Source of the DNA: Kitasatospora sp044457565
GTDB lineage: Bacteria; Actinomycetota; Actinomycetes; Streptomycetales; Streptomycetaceae
Reading direction: 5' to 3'
DNA: 64,000 bases
Assembly (NCBI RefSeq): GCF_044457565.1
Contig: NZ_JBITGZ010000021.1
Span: 66,927-130,926 of the forward strand
The position numbers were made by a program, and so were the translations under genes. A model generated the notes under the pieces. It searched no databases. It was not told the DNA's origin and saw only the letters and a list, made by a program, of their open reading frames with translations. Shown in pieces: positions 39,457 to 47,864 of this stretch; position 1 is the first letter of the stretch, and the number at the start of each line of letters is the position of its first letter.

Positions 39457-40980
39457 TCAGCCTCCGGAGGTGGTGGTCGTGGGGTGCGGCCGCGCATGCC
39501 GGGACGCGTGCTGTACGGCCTTGCGGTCGAGCTTCCCGGTACTGGTCCGGGGCAGGGCGGTGTCCACCAGCTCGACCGTGGTCGGGATGGCCACCCTGGG
39601 CAGCAGCCCGATCAGGTGCTGACGGATCGCCAGACTGTTGACGGTGGCACCGGGCGCCCGCTGGACGACGGCGTGCAGCCTGCTGCCCGCGACCTCGTCG
39701 GCGGTGGTGAGGACGGCCGCCTCGGCCACCTCGGGGTGGCTGCGCAGCGCCGCCTCCACCTCGGCGGTGTTGACCCGCACGCCGCGCACCTTCACCATGA
39801 AGTCACGTCGGCCCTCCAGGGTCAGCACGCCGTCGGGGTGGCGCCGCACCAGGTCACCGGTGCGGTAGTAGCGGCCGTCCGCCCGTTCGGTGAACACGCC
39901 CAGGTCCAGCTGGGCGTCCAGGTACCCCGTGCTCTGGAAGGGAGTGGAGACGACGAGTTCGCCGCGGCCGGGGCCGGTCAGCTCGCCGCCGTCCTCGTCC
40001 AGTACGAGCGCCTTGACGCCGTCGATCGGCCGCCCGATCGGCACCGCGCCGTACGGCATCGGGTCGATCGGGTCGATCGGGTGGATGAAGCTGTCGTTGG
40101 TCTCGGTGCAGCCGTACACGTTGTGGAAGACCGCCTTGGGCAGCAGGGCGGGCAGCGGGGTGAACACCCTCTCGGTGACGGCGTCCCCGGTGAGGATCGC
40201 GTGCCGGACGGCTTCCAGCGACGGCCCGAGCTCCTCGCCGGCCTGCTCCAGCAGGCGGTAGAGCATCGGGACGCCCTGGACGAGCTGCGCCGGGCGGGCC
40301 CGCAGCAGCGCGGACAGGTGTGCCGGATTGCCGGCGTGCTCCTGGTCGACGAGCACGGCGCAGCCCCCGCGACTGAGCGTGGTCCAGACGTCCAGCAGGC
40401 TGAGGTCGAAGTTGAGCGGTGCGTAGTTGAGGACGGTGCTGTCCGGGCCGATGTCGAACTGCCCGGCGGCCCAGTCGGCGAAGCGGGTGATCGCGCCGGT
40501 GGACAGCGGGACGACCTTGGGCAGGCCGGTGGACCCGGAGGTGGTCAGCAGCAGGGCGACGTCGTCCGGCTCGGCATCGGCCTCCGGGAGGAACCCGCCC
40601 TGCCCCGAGGCGAGTTCTCCGGGCGAGGCCGCCTCCTCGGGCGCGGTCAGGTCCTCGGGCGCAGGCAGCCGGTGGGCGCCGGAGCGCTCCAGCAGCTCCG
40701 CCAGGGTCTGCGGCCCGAGCTCGGCCGAGGGCACCAGGACGGGCCGCCCGAGGAGCAGACAGGCCAGCAGCACGGCGACGGCCTCCGGCGACTTCTTGGC
40801 CACCATCGCGACCGGCTCGCCGGCCGGCAACCCGAGGCCGGCCAGCCGCCGCGCGGCCGTCCCGGCGAGACCGTACAGCTGCTCGTAGCTGATCTGCTCC
40901 GCATGCCAGAGCAGGGCCGGCGCCTGCGGACGGCTTCTCGCCCGGTCGGCGACCAGACCCGGCAGGGATCTCCACGACAT
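39457..40980 (-). CDS. Stand-alone amino-acid adenylating enzyme (prolyl-carrier ligase-like)
   Basis: A 507-aa ANL-superfamily enzyme: LLLTTSGSTGLPKVVPLS (P-loop), NVYGCTETNDSF, YYRTGDLVRRHPDG, VKVRGVRVNTAEVE and the C-terminal STGKLDRKAV with the catalytic Lys. By alignment to GrsA the pocket reads DLLQITVDSK; the DLL start resembles the prolyl ligases of pyrrole pathways as I remember them, but the rest differs, so a proline-like analogue is possible. The start is the ATG at 40980 with AAGGAGG nine bases upstream. It is the first gene of the long minus-strand run and loads the adjacent carrier protein. Substrate is inferred. Confidence 0.85.
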   Translation of the reverse strand: MSWRSLPGLVADRARSRPQAPALLWHAEQISYEQLYGLAGTAARRLAGLGLPAGEPVAMVAKKSPEAVAVLLACLLLGRPVLVPSAELGPQTLAELLERSGAHRLPAPEDLTAPEEAASPGELASGQGGFLPEADAEPDDVALLLTTSGSTGLPKVVPLSTGAITRFADWAAGQFDIGPDSTVLNYAPLNFDLSLLDVWTTLSRGGCAVLVDQEHAGNPAHLSALLRARPAQLVQGVPMLYRLLEQAGEELGPSLEAVRHAILTGDAVTERVFTPLPALLPKAVFHNVYGCTETNDSFIHPIDPIDPMPYGAVPIGRPIDGVKALVLDEDGGELTGPGRGELVVSTPFQSTGYLDAQLDLGVFTERADGRYYRTGDLVRRHPDGVLTLEGRRDFMVKVRGVRVNTAEVEAALRSHPEVAEAAVLTTADEVAGSRLHAVVQRAPGATVNSLAIRQHLIGLLPRVAIPTTVELVDTALPRTSTGKLDRKAVQHASRHARPHPTTTTSGG

Positions 40981-41246
40981 TGAGCACACCTCCTTCTCTC
41001 GATGTGGGCGCCAGCCGGCACCCGCGCGGCATTAGCCGGGCCGCGCGGGAAGGCCGACGGCAATCGATCTGTGGGCAGGAAGAATTCGCTCGCGTCCGGC
41101 GGTGGGCAGCCGCGCCCGCGGGCACCGAAATCCGCCGGAATCCACCGGAAATCACCGTGAATGTTGATGGGTGAACCGAACGGATCAGTTGAGCAATGAA
41201 CAGACCCTTGGATGCGTGCCGGGGAAATCCCGGACCGAACGACCGT

Positions 41247-41915
41247 TCAGTCCGCCCGGTGCCCCGCGGGCTGGGCGAATGCCGCACTGATGCCCAGCAC
41301 GAGATACGTACAGCCCGTGATGTACTTCTGGGCGCGGGCGAATCGCAGACTACGGGCGAGCCAGGCACCGACCCCGACCGAGGCCACCGCGTACACCAGG
41401 TCCATGGCCAGCGCGATGACGAAGAAGATCATCCCCAGCACCAGCGTCTGACTGGCGACCGAACCCCGACCCGGATTCACGTACTGCGGCAACAGCGCCA
41501 GGAAGAACAGCGCGACCTTCGGGTTCAGCACGTTGACCAGCGCGCCCTGGCGCAGCAGCGTCCGCACGGGCTGCCGCTCGCCGGCGGCGGCCGGCGCACC
41601 GGGCGCCGCCTGGTCCTGCTTGGCGAGCAGCGTGCGTACGCCCAGGTAGACCAGGTAGGCGGCGCCCGCGTACTTGACCGTGTTGAAGGCCAGCGAGGAG
41701 GCCGCGATCAGGGCGGACACCCCGATCACCGTACCCAGCACATGGACCAGCGTGCCCAGTTCGACTCCGACGGCGGAGGCGAAGGCCGCCCGCCGGCCCT
41801 GGCCGATCCCCCGGCTCAGGATGAGCAGCATGTTCGGACCGGGGATGGCCACCAGGGCCACCACCGTCGGGACGAACAGTGTGAGCGCCGCCCACGACGG
41901 AAGCGTCACCTGCAT
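41247..41915 (-). CDS. LysE/RhtB-family amino acid exporter
   Basis: A 222-aa membrane protein with about six hydrophobic segments. The family signature IPGPNMLLILSRGIGQGRRAAFASAVGVELGT is at residues 24-55, and NVLNPKVALFFLALLPQYV follows. GGGGGAGG stands before the ATG at 41915. It lies 266 bp upstream of the adenylating enzyme in the same direction, with the LuxR-type regulator divergent. It could export the non-standard amino acid made by the cluster and so limit toxicity, or be unrelated; only position supports a link. Confidence 0.9.
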   Translation of the reverse strand: MQVTLPSWAALTLFVPTVVALVAIPGPNMLLILSRGIGQGRRAAFASAVGVELGTLVHVLGTVIGVSALIAASSLAFNTVKYAGAAYLVYLGVRTLLAKQDQAAPGAPAAAGERQPVRTLLRQGALVNVLNPKVALFFLALLPQYVNPGRGSVASQTLVLGMIFFVIALAMDLVYAVASVGVGAWLARSLRFARAQKYITGCTYLVLGISAAFAQPAGHRAD

Positions 41916-42345
41916 CGAGACCTCCCCCTTCCGCGGCGGACGGCCCGCCGACCGCTCAGCCCCACTCCAGGTCGTCGCCGGCGCGAAGGTGCGCGGCGAC
42001 CGGTCCCCCCGCACCGGGTCCCGCTGTGCGGGCCCCTCCGGTGCACGACCCCGCGGTACACGAAACGGATGCGCTGGCTCCGATGACGCCGAAGGCGTCC
42101 GTTACGACCCTTTCGAGCCTTAAGGCGTGATGATTGGCCGTCATTTCCTAATACCCCCCGGTGCATTCACTGCTGAGCGGTCAGCACCACCCCGTAACCT
42201 GTCCAGTGGGCGGCGCCGAGAACGATCCTGCTGCCCCCGCCACGGCATGTCCAGAGATGATCGCTGTCCCAATCGTGCCGTGACTAGTCAAGGCCAGGCA
42301 CACCACACCTGGGCATTACGATCGAGCAGCTTTGGCGGGAGAACA
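41916..42345. promoter_or_regulatory. Divergent intergenic region between LysE and LuxR-type genes
   Basis: 430 bases without a supported gene. It is locally less GC-rich (for example 42060-42170) and holds a dyad at 42171-42186 (TGCTGA and TCAGCA around GCGG). It must contain the regulator promoter and probably that of the exporter. Confidence 0.5.
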
Positions 42346-43353
42346 ATGGATCTTGAGAAAGACCGGAAGGTCCTTGCCGACCTTTACCGGCAGCTCCGCA
42401 ACGAGCCCACGCTCGGCATCGCCGACCTGTGCGACAGATCCGGGCTCGACCTGGCCTCCTTCCGGCAGGCCACCGACCTGCTCACCGAGGTCGGCCTGCT
42501 CACCGAGTCCGACGTCGCCGAGAGCCGGCTCGCGGTCACCTCCACCGAGCGGGCCCTCAACCGCCTGGCCGGCAAGGCCGAGCAGGCCGCCGTGCGCTGG
42601 ATGGACGAGACCGTCCGGGTCCGCAAGGCGATGCGTCTGCTCGCCACCGAACTCGCCGACCAGTACCAGCAGCAGGCCAGCCTGGCCCCGGCCGAGCTGA
42701 TCGTGGGCCTGGACCGCATATCGGAGGTCCTGGAGGACTGCACCGACCTCGCCGAGGACGAGGTGCTCAGCATGCATCCGGGGCCGGTGGTGGAGAGCCG
42801 CTCCAAGGCTAGGCTGGAGCGCAACCGCCGGGTCATCGACCGGGGCGTGGGGATGCGCACCATCCACCTCGCCTCCACCGCCCGGCTGCCGCACGGCCTG
42901 GCCCTGCTGGAGGAGATGCAGAACACCGGCATCCGGGTCCGCCTCGCTCCCACCATCCCGTTCCGGCTGATCGTGATCGACGACGTGATGGCCCTCACCC
43001 CCGCCTTCGGCGCCGAGCCGCACCCCACCGCGCTGGTCACCCGCGGCCCGGTGATCACCCGGCTGCTGCGGCGGGTCTTCGAACACTGCTGGCAGTCGGC
43101 CGTGGAGCTCGGCACCGACGCGCCGACGCCGCAGGAACCCGCCCAGATCCCACTCAGCGCCCAGCAGTCGGGAATCCTCCGGCTGATGAACGCCGGCATG
43201 AAGGACGAGGCGATAGCCCGCGAGCTGGGTGTCTCGATCCGGACCATGCGCCGCCTGATGTACGACCTGATGGAGAAGCTGGGCACCGAGAACCGCTTCC
43301 AGGTCGGGGTCCGGGCGAGCCAGCTCGGCTACCTCAAGCACGGGACACCCTAG
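42346..43353 (+). CDS. LuxR-type helix-turn-helix regulator, probable cluster-situated activator
   Basis: A 335-aa protein with a C-terminal LuxR/FixJ-type DNA-binding domain (about residues 275-330): SAQQSGILRLMNAGMKDEAIARELGVSIRTMRRLMYDLMEKLGTENRFQVGVRASQLGYL. The N-terminal 60 residues look like a second winged helix (TrmB-like: LGIADLCDRSGLDLASFRQATDLLTEVGLL). There is no receiver or ATPase domain, so it is not a typical two-component or LAL regulator. The start is the ATG at 42346 with GGGAG upstream. It sits at the edge of the cluster, divergent from the LysE gene, and probably controls the biosynthetic transcript; this is inferred. Confidence 0.88.
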   Translation: MDLEKDRKVLADLYRQLRNEPTLGIADLCDRSGLDLASFRQATDLLTEVGLLTESDVAESRLAVTSTERALNRLAGKAEQAAVRWMDETVRVRKAMRLLATELADQYQQQASLAPAELIVGLDRISEVLEDCTDLAEDEVLSMHPGPVVESRSKARLERNRRVIDRGVGMRTIHLASTARLPHGLALLEEMQNTGIRVRLAPTIPFRLIVIDDVMALTPAFGAEPHPTALVTRGPVITRLLRRVFEHCWQSAVELGTDAPTPQEPAQIPLSAQQSGILRLMNAGMKDEAIARELGVSIRTMRRLMYDLMEKLGTENRFQVGVRASQLGYLKHGTP

Positions 43354-43426
43354 GGCAGTTCGGGGGGTGGCGCAGCACGATCGGCGGATCCCGTCCGGGC
43401 GGCGCCGGTGCGGCGGGAGCACGCGG

Positions 43427-43456
43427 GCCCGCACGGCCGTCGGGGGCCGTGCGGGC
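43427..43456. terminator. Bidirectional hairpin between LuxR-type and QueA-like genes
   Basis: GCCCGCACGGCC and GGCCGTGCGGGC make a perfect 12-bp stem with a 6-base loop between convergent genes ending at 43353 and 43530. It probably marks the upstream edge of the cluster. Confidence 0.75.
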
Positions 43457-43529
43457 GGCAGCACGGGCGCGTGCTGTGGGCGGGGCTTCGGGCGAGGGCT
43501 CCGGGCGGGGGACTCGGGCAGGCGCTCGG

Positions 43530-44636
43530 CTATCGCGGGAGCAGCAGGTTCACGTCGCCGAACTCGTGCCAGAGGTACCGGTGTTCGACCGCCTCGGCAT
43601 AGCAGCGCTCCAGCAGCGGGCGCCCGGCGACTGCGGCGAGCATCAGCAGATGGGAGGCGCGCGGCTCGTGCCAGCCGGTGAGCAGGCCGTCCACGGCCCG
43701 CACACCGCGCTCCGGGGTGATCACCAGATCGGTCCAGCCGTCCGCCTCCCACACCCGCCCGTCCGGGCCGACGGCGGACTCCAGGGCGCGGACGGCCGTG
43801 GTGCCGACCGCGATCACCCGGCCGCCGCCCGCCCGGACGTGGCCCACCAGCCGGGCGGTGCTCGCCGGGACGTGGAAGCGCTCGGCATACGGGGCCTCGT
43901 GTGCCTCGGGCGAGGCGACACCGGTGTGCAGGGTGATCGGGGCGATCAGCACCCCGCGCCCGGCCAGCCGGGCCACCACCTCGGTGCTGAACGGCCTGGC
44001 CGCGCTGGGCATCTCACTGCTGCCGGGGACGGTCGCGAAGACGGTCTGGTACGCGTCGAGCGGCCAGTCCCGGTCGACGTAGCCGTACCGGATGGCCCGG
44101 CCGTGGCCCGCCAGGTAGGCCGGGAGCGGGCCGGGCAGGGTGAGGCGGGCCCGCCAGAGCCTGGCGGTGAACGCCTCGGTGAGCTCGGCCGCGGCGCCGC
44201 CCGGGAGGGCCACCCGCAGGCCCGGCCGGGCCGGGCCGACGCCCGGCGGGTAGTACTCGGAGGCACCCGAGGCACCCGAGCCACCCGAGGCGTTCCGGGC
44301 GGAGCATCCTCGGGGTACGCGGCGGAGCTCCACCAGGTGGCTGCCGCGCGGGTCCGGCTCGGCTGAGGACAGGTGCAGGGCCACGGGCGTGCCGTCCGGC
44401 AGCCGTCCGGGGAGCGCGGCCGGCAGGGTGGCCGAGTTGTTCACCACCAGCAGGTCACCGGGCCGCAGCACCTCGGGCAGGTCGGTGAAGGCGCGGTGCT
44501 CGACCGCCACCGGGTCGCCGTGCCCGACCAGCATCCGCACGCCGTCCCGGCGCAGGCCGCGCGCCTCCGCCGGGGCCCGGGCGGAGAGTTCCGGCGGGAC
44601 GGTGAGGTCGAGGACGCCGTCCAGCGCCGTGGTCAT
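43530..44636 (-). CDS. Divergent QueA-like S-adenosylmethionine:tRNA ribosyltransferase-isomerase family protein
   Basis: A 368-aa protein of the QueA family: RRDGVRMLVGH, LRPGDLLVVNNSATLPAALPGRLPDG, RYGYVDRDWPLDAYQTVFA, ITLHTGVASPEAHEAPYAERFHVP, VIAVGTTAVRALES and WTDLVITPERGVRAVDGLLTGWHEP. Several family motifs are changed (the usual NDTRVIPARL is NNSATLPAAL), and a Gly/Ser/Ala-rich insert lies at about residues 112-127. It overlaps the SDR stop by 4 bp. I see no other queuosine genes, so its substrate may differ from tRNA epoxyqueuosine precursor. Family assignment is good; function is uncertain. Confidence 0.75.
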   Translation of the reverse strand: MTTALDGVLDLTVPPELSARAPAEARGLRRDGVRMLVGHGDPVAVEHRAFTDLPEVLRPGDLLVVNNSATLPAALPGRLPDGTPVALHLSSAEPDPRGSHLVELRRVPRGCSARNASGGSGASGASEYYPPGVGPARPGLRVALPGGAAAELTEAFTARLWRARLTLPGPLPAYLAGHGRAIRYGYVDRDWPLDAYQTVFATVPGSSEMPSAARPFSTEVVARLAGRGVLIAPITLHTGVASPEAHEAPYAERFHVPASTARLVGHVRAGGGRVIAVGTTAVRALESAVGPDGRVWEADGWTDLVITPERGVRAVDGLLTGWHEPRASHLLMLAAVAGRPLLERCYAEAVEHRYLWHEFGDVNLLLPR

Positions 44637-45421
44637 CGCTCACCCCCGCCGTACGCCGGCAGCTCGGCGGCCCGGTAGCGGCCAGAGTCGGCGCGGGTGT
44701 GCAGCAGGGTGAGCAGCGCCGGGACGACGCTCTCCGGCAGCGGGCGGTCGGAGATGTCCTCCCCCGGGAAGGCCTCCTGGTACAGCGCGGTGCGCATGTC
44801 ACCGGGGTCGACGGCCCAGACCCGCACCGGCGCCTCCTCGGCGGCGAGGACGGCCGAGGCGTGGTCCAGCGCCGCCTTGCTGGCGCCGTAGCCGCCCCAG
44901 CCCTCGTACGCCTCGACGGCGGCGTCCGAGCTGATGTTGAGGACGGCGCCGGTGCGTTCACGCAGTTGCGGCAGGACGAGCTGGGTGAGCGCGATCGGCC
45001 CGAGGACGTTGACCTCGAAGGTCTCCAGCAGTCCGGGCAGCGGGAAGTCCGCCAGCCGGGGCAGCGGCTCGCCGCCGGGGGTGTAACCGTTCAGCGTGGA
45101 GGCGTTGTTGACCAGCAGGGACGCTCCGCCGAGGGCGGCCGCGGCCCGGGCCAGGCGCTCCCGGTGGTCGTCGTCGACCACCGATCCGGCGAGCGCCGAG
45201 ACCTTAGTGACGGCGGCCAGTTCGGCTTCGACGACGGAGAGTTCGCGCTCGTCGCGGGCGGTCAGCACCAGCTGCCAGCCCTCGGCGGCCAGCGCCCTGG
45301 ACAGGGCCAGGCCCAGGCCTCGGGAAGCGCCGGTGATCACGGCGACGGGTGGCGCGGTCGGGGTCGGCGACGGCGGGGTCTTCGGTGCGGTGTCCGGTGC
45401 GATGTCGGATGCGGTGTCCAT
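44633..45421 (-). CDS. SDR-family oxidoreductase
   Basis: A 262-aa classical SDR: VAVITGASRGLGLALSRALA, LLVNNAS, NISSDAAVEAYEGWGGYGASKAALDH with Ser, Tyr and Lys, and a C-terminal VDPGDMRTALY. The first 28 residues are a Pro/Thr/Ala-rich tail. The start is the ATG at 45421. It is translationally coupled to the QueA-like gene (ATGA), which suggests a shared pathway for the pair. Substrate unknown. Confidence 0.88.
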   Translation of the reverse strand: MDTASDIAPDTAPKTPPSPTPTAPPVAVITGASRGLGLALSRALAAEGWQLVLTARDERELSVVEAELAAVTKVSALAGSVVDDDHRERLARAAAALGGASLLVNNASTLNGYTPGGEPLPRLADFPLPGLLETFEVNVLGPIALTQLVLPQLRERTGAVLNISSDAAVEAYEGWGGYGASKAALDHASAVLAAEEAPVRVWAVDPGDMRTALYQEAFPGEDISDRPLPESVVPALLTLLHTRADSGRYRAAELPAYGGGER

Positions 45422-45507
45422 GGCACAACTCTCGCCCCGGGCCCGCCCGGTGCGGATCGGCCGTCGGCCCCGGGGCCGCTTCGTCCCTTGGGCGTAGGCC
45501 GCCGGCC

Positions 45508-46497
45508 CTACCTCGCGTTGCCCTGCGGCGCGGGGCCCACGACCGGGGCCGGCGCAGCGCCCGCCCACTCGCCGTACGCCTGCCAGGCGCCCAGGGTGCG
45601 CGCGCTCTCGAAGCGGTGCTCGCGGCCGGTCACCGGGTCGGTGAACTCCAGGACGTCGGCGAGCAGTTGCAGCGGCCGGGTGAAGTCGTCGGTGGCCGGC
45701 TCGGGGAGCAGCACCGGGTACACCGGGTCACCGAGGATCGGCACGCCGAGGCCGCTCATGTGCAGCCGGAGCTGGTGGGTGCGGCCGGTGGTGGGGCGCA
45801 GCCGGTAGCGGCCGAGCGCGCCGCGGTGCTCGACCAGTTCGACCAGGCTCTCGCTGTTGGCCGGGCCCGCCACCTCCTGGGCGGCGATGACCCCGCGCTC
45901 CTTGACGATCCGGCTGCGCACCGTACGCGGCAGGTCGAGCCCGGGGAGGTGGCGGGCGACCGCCTGGTACTCCTTGCGGACCAGTCGCTCGGCGAACATC
46001 GTCTGGTACGCACCGCGGTCCTCGGGGCGGATCACGAACATCGCCAGCCCGGCGGTGAGCCGGTCCAGCCGGTGGGCGGGGCTGAGGCCGGGCAGTGCGA
46101 GGTCGCGGCGCAGCCGCATCAGCGCCGTCTCGGTGACGTGCCGCCCACGCGGTGTGGTGGCGAGGAAGTGCGGCTTGTCGACGACCAGCAGGTGTTCGTC
46201 GCGGTAGCGGACGGCGATCTCGAACGGCACCGGGACCTCCTCCGGCAGATCCCGGTAGAACCAGAGGAAGGTGCCCGGCACGAAGGCCTGGTCCGGGGCG
46301 ATCGGCCCGTCCACGCCGACGATCTCCCGCTCGTTCAGCATCGCGTCGATCCGCGCCGGGTCCACGGTGGGCAGCCGGTCGACCAGATGCTCGCGCACCG
46401 TGAGCCAGGGGCCCTCTGCGGGCAGTTTCAGCCGCACCGGATCTACCCCGTGCCGCTGCGGCAGGGGCGCGGGCGGCACCTTGGGCCTGCGTCTCAT
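45508..46497 (-). CDS. RluA-family RNA pseudouridine synthase
   Basis: A 329-aa protein with the RluA catalytic motif SPAHRLDRLTAGLAMFV (Asp in HRLD). Also present are VVDKPHFLATTPRGRHV before it and RPTTGRTHQLRLHMSGLGVPILGDPVYP after it. An N-terminal region of about 90 residues (LTVREHLVDRLPTVDPARIDAML) resembles an S4-like RNA-binding part. It would isomerise uridines in rRNA or tRNA; the site cannot be read from sequence. It stands 86 bases upstream of the SDR gene on the same strand. Confidence 0.9.
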   Translation of the reverse strand: MRRRPKVPPAPLPQRHGVDPVRLKLPAEGPWLTVREHLVDRLPTVDPARIDAMLNEREIVGVDGPIAPDQAFVPGTFLWFYRDLPEEVPVPFEIAVRYRDEHLLVVDKPHFLATTPRGRHVTETALMRLRRDLALPGLSPAHRLDRLTAGLAMFVIRPEDRGAYQTMFAERLVRKEYQAVARHLPGLDLPRTVRSRIVKERGVIAAQEVAGPANSESLVELVEHRGALGRYRLRPTTGRTHQLRLHMSGLGVPILGDPVYPVLLPEPATDDFTRPLQLLADVLEFTDPVTGREHRFESARTLGAWQAYGEWAGAAPAPVVGPAPQGNAR

Positions 46498-46600
46498 CTC
46501 GGGACAGCCTCACCTCTCGTCGCTGGACAGCCTAGACGCGGGCGCCGCGCGACCCTTCCGGGGTGGGGTCGCGGCAGGCGTGGGCGCGGTCCCCTTGCAC

Positions 46601-46690
46601 GACGTGGTCCGGTACCACGTGGTCCGGCACCGCGTGGTCCGGCACGGCGTGGTCGGGCACGGCGTGGTCCGGCACGGCGTGGTCGGGTCG
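46601..46690 (+). repeat. 15-bp tandem repeat array upstream of the phosphatase gene
   Basis: Six 15-bp units from 46601, with consensus GGCGTGGTCCGGCAC and one to four changes per unit. The array lies between the divergent RluA-like gene (start 46497) and the phosphatase start (46770), so it is in a promoter or leader region. Confidence 0.8.
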
Positions 46691-46769
46691 GCCGTCTCGG
46701 TGGAGAGTGGACAGGAGAGTGGACGTGACGGGCGGACGGGCCGCCCGCTCCCGCCGGGAGGAGCGCGCC

Positions 46770-47864
46770 GTGACCAGTGACACCCCGGGTGGCGCGCGGC
46801 TGCCGCCACTACGCCTGCCCCGGCGGGCCCGCCGGATGGTGCTGGGCGCGTACGCACTGCTCGTGGCGGCCGTGCTGGCGGACGTGCTGTCCGGGCCGGG
46901 CAGCACCGTCTCGCCGCTGCTCGCCGCCGCGCCGGTGATCGCGGGGGCGACCACCCGGGCGGCCAGGGTGCCGCTGCTGGCGGGCGCCGTGGCGACGGCC
47001 GCGGTGGCCGTGCTGGCGTTCACCAACCGTTCGATCCCCGCGTCCGTCCACATCACCGCGCTGATCGCGGTGCTCGCCGCCACCCTCGCCAGCACCGCGA
47101 ACGTCGTCCTGGTCACCGCCCGGGAGCGGGAGCTCCTCCAGGTCCGGACGGTCTCCGAGGCGGCGCAGCGCGCGCTGCTCCGCCCGCCCCCACAGCACCT
47201 GGGACGGCTGCGCACCGCCGTCCGCTACGCGGCGGCCGCGGCCGAGGCGAGGATCGGCGGCGACCTGTACGTGGTGGCCGACACCCCGCACGGCGTGCGG
47301 CTGCTGCTCGGCGACGTCCAGGGCCACGGTCTGGCGGCGGTGGAGACCGCCGCCGACGTGCTCGGCGCGTTCCGCGAGGGTGCCAGCACCGAGCCCGCCC
47401 TCGACGTGCTGGCCGGGCGGCTGGACGCGGCGCTCGTCCGCCGCCCTACCGACGACCGCTTCGTGACGGCCGTACTGGTCGGCATCCCGCACACCCCGGG
47501 CCCGGTGGAATTCGTCAACTGCGGCCATCCGCACCCGCTGCTGCGCCGGGACGGCCTGGTGACGGAGGTGGAGCCGCCGGAGCACGCACCGCCGCTGGGC
47601 CTGCTGGGGCTGTTCGGCAGCCGGTACCGGCTCGGGCGGTTCGACGTGCGGCCCGGCGATCTGCTGCTGCTCTACACCGACGGCGTGTCCGAGGCCCGGG
47701 ACACGGCGGACCGGTTCTATCCGCTGGCGCAGCGGCTCGCCGCCGTCGCCGACAGCGATCCGGACGACGTGCTGGACCAGCTGCTGCTGGAGGTCCGCGC
47801 GTACGTCGGCACCGCCGGACTCCAGGACGACGCGGCGATGCTGGCCGTGCGCTGGGAGCACTGA
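46770..47864 (+). CDS. Membrane-anchored SpoIIE/PP2C-type serine phosphatase
   Basis: A 364-aa protein: an N-terminal membrane region with about four hydrophobic segments (residues 20-115), a short linker (RERELLQVRTVSEAAQRALLRPPP), then a SpoIIE domain from about 135 to 362. Metal-binding and fold motifs include RIGGDLYVV, LLLGDVQGHGLAA, FVNCGHPHPLLRRDG, LLLYTDGVSEARD and a C-terminal DDAAMLAVRW. The start is the GTG at 46770 with GGGAGGAG upstream; the longer open frame translates the 15-bp repeat array and is rejected. In actinomycetes such proteins dephosphorylate anti-anti-sigma factors. No anti-sigma partner is adjacent, apart from the unrelated RskA farther on. Confidence 0.9.
   Translation: MTSDTPGGARLPPLRLPRRARRMVLGAYALLVAAVLADVLSGPGSTVSPLLAAAPVIAGATTRAARVPLLAGAVATAAVAVLAFTNRSIPASVHITALIAVLAATLASTANVVLVTARERELLQVRTVSEAAQRALLRPPPQHLGRLRTAVRYAAAAAEARIGGDLYVVADTPHGVRLLLGDVQGHGLAAVETAADVLGAFREGASTEPALDVLAGRLDAALVRRPTDDRFVTAVLVGIPHTPGPVEFVNCGHPHPLLRRDGLVTEVEPPEHAPPLGLLGLFGSRYRLGRFDVRPGDLLLLYTDGVSEARDTADRFYPLAQRLAAVADSDPDDVLDQLLLEVRAYVGTAGLQDDAAMLAVRWEH

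Noticed and set aside
31986..40980. Reading the trp-like genes as the primary tryptophan operon or a simple tryptophan supply
   Set aside because: No trpE/trpG, altered TrpD and TrpC motifs, TrpB2 rather than TrpB1, and five extra enzymes (EctC-like, A, carrier, dehydrogenase, UbiD) that a plain Trp supply does not need.
39457..40980. Pyrrole-2-carboxylate starter loading onto the NRPS
   Set aside because: The NRPS starts with an A domain and has no starter C domain, so a pyrrolyl starter has no obvious entry point; kept only as an alternative use of the cassette.
46601..46690. CRISPR-like array
   Set aside because: Units are contiguous 15-mers without spacers.
46563..46769. N-terminal WSGTAWSGTAWSG repeats as part of the phosphatase
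   Set aside because: They are a translation of the 15-bp DNA repeat; the GTG at 46770 has a strong ribosome site and gives a normal N-terminus.
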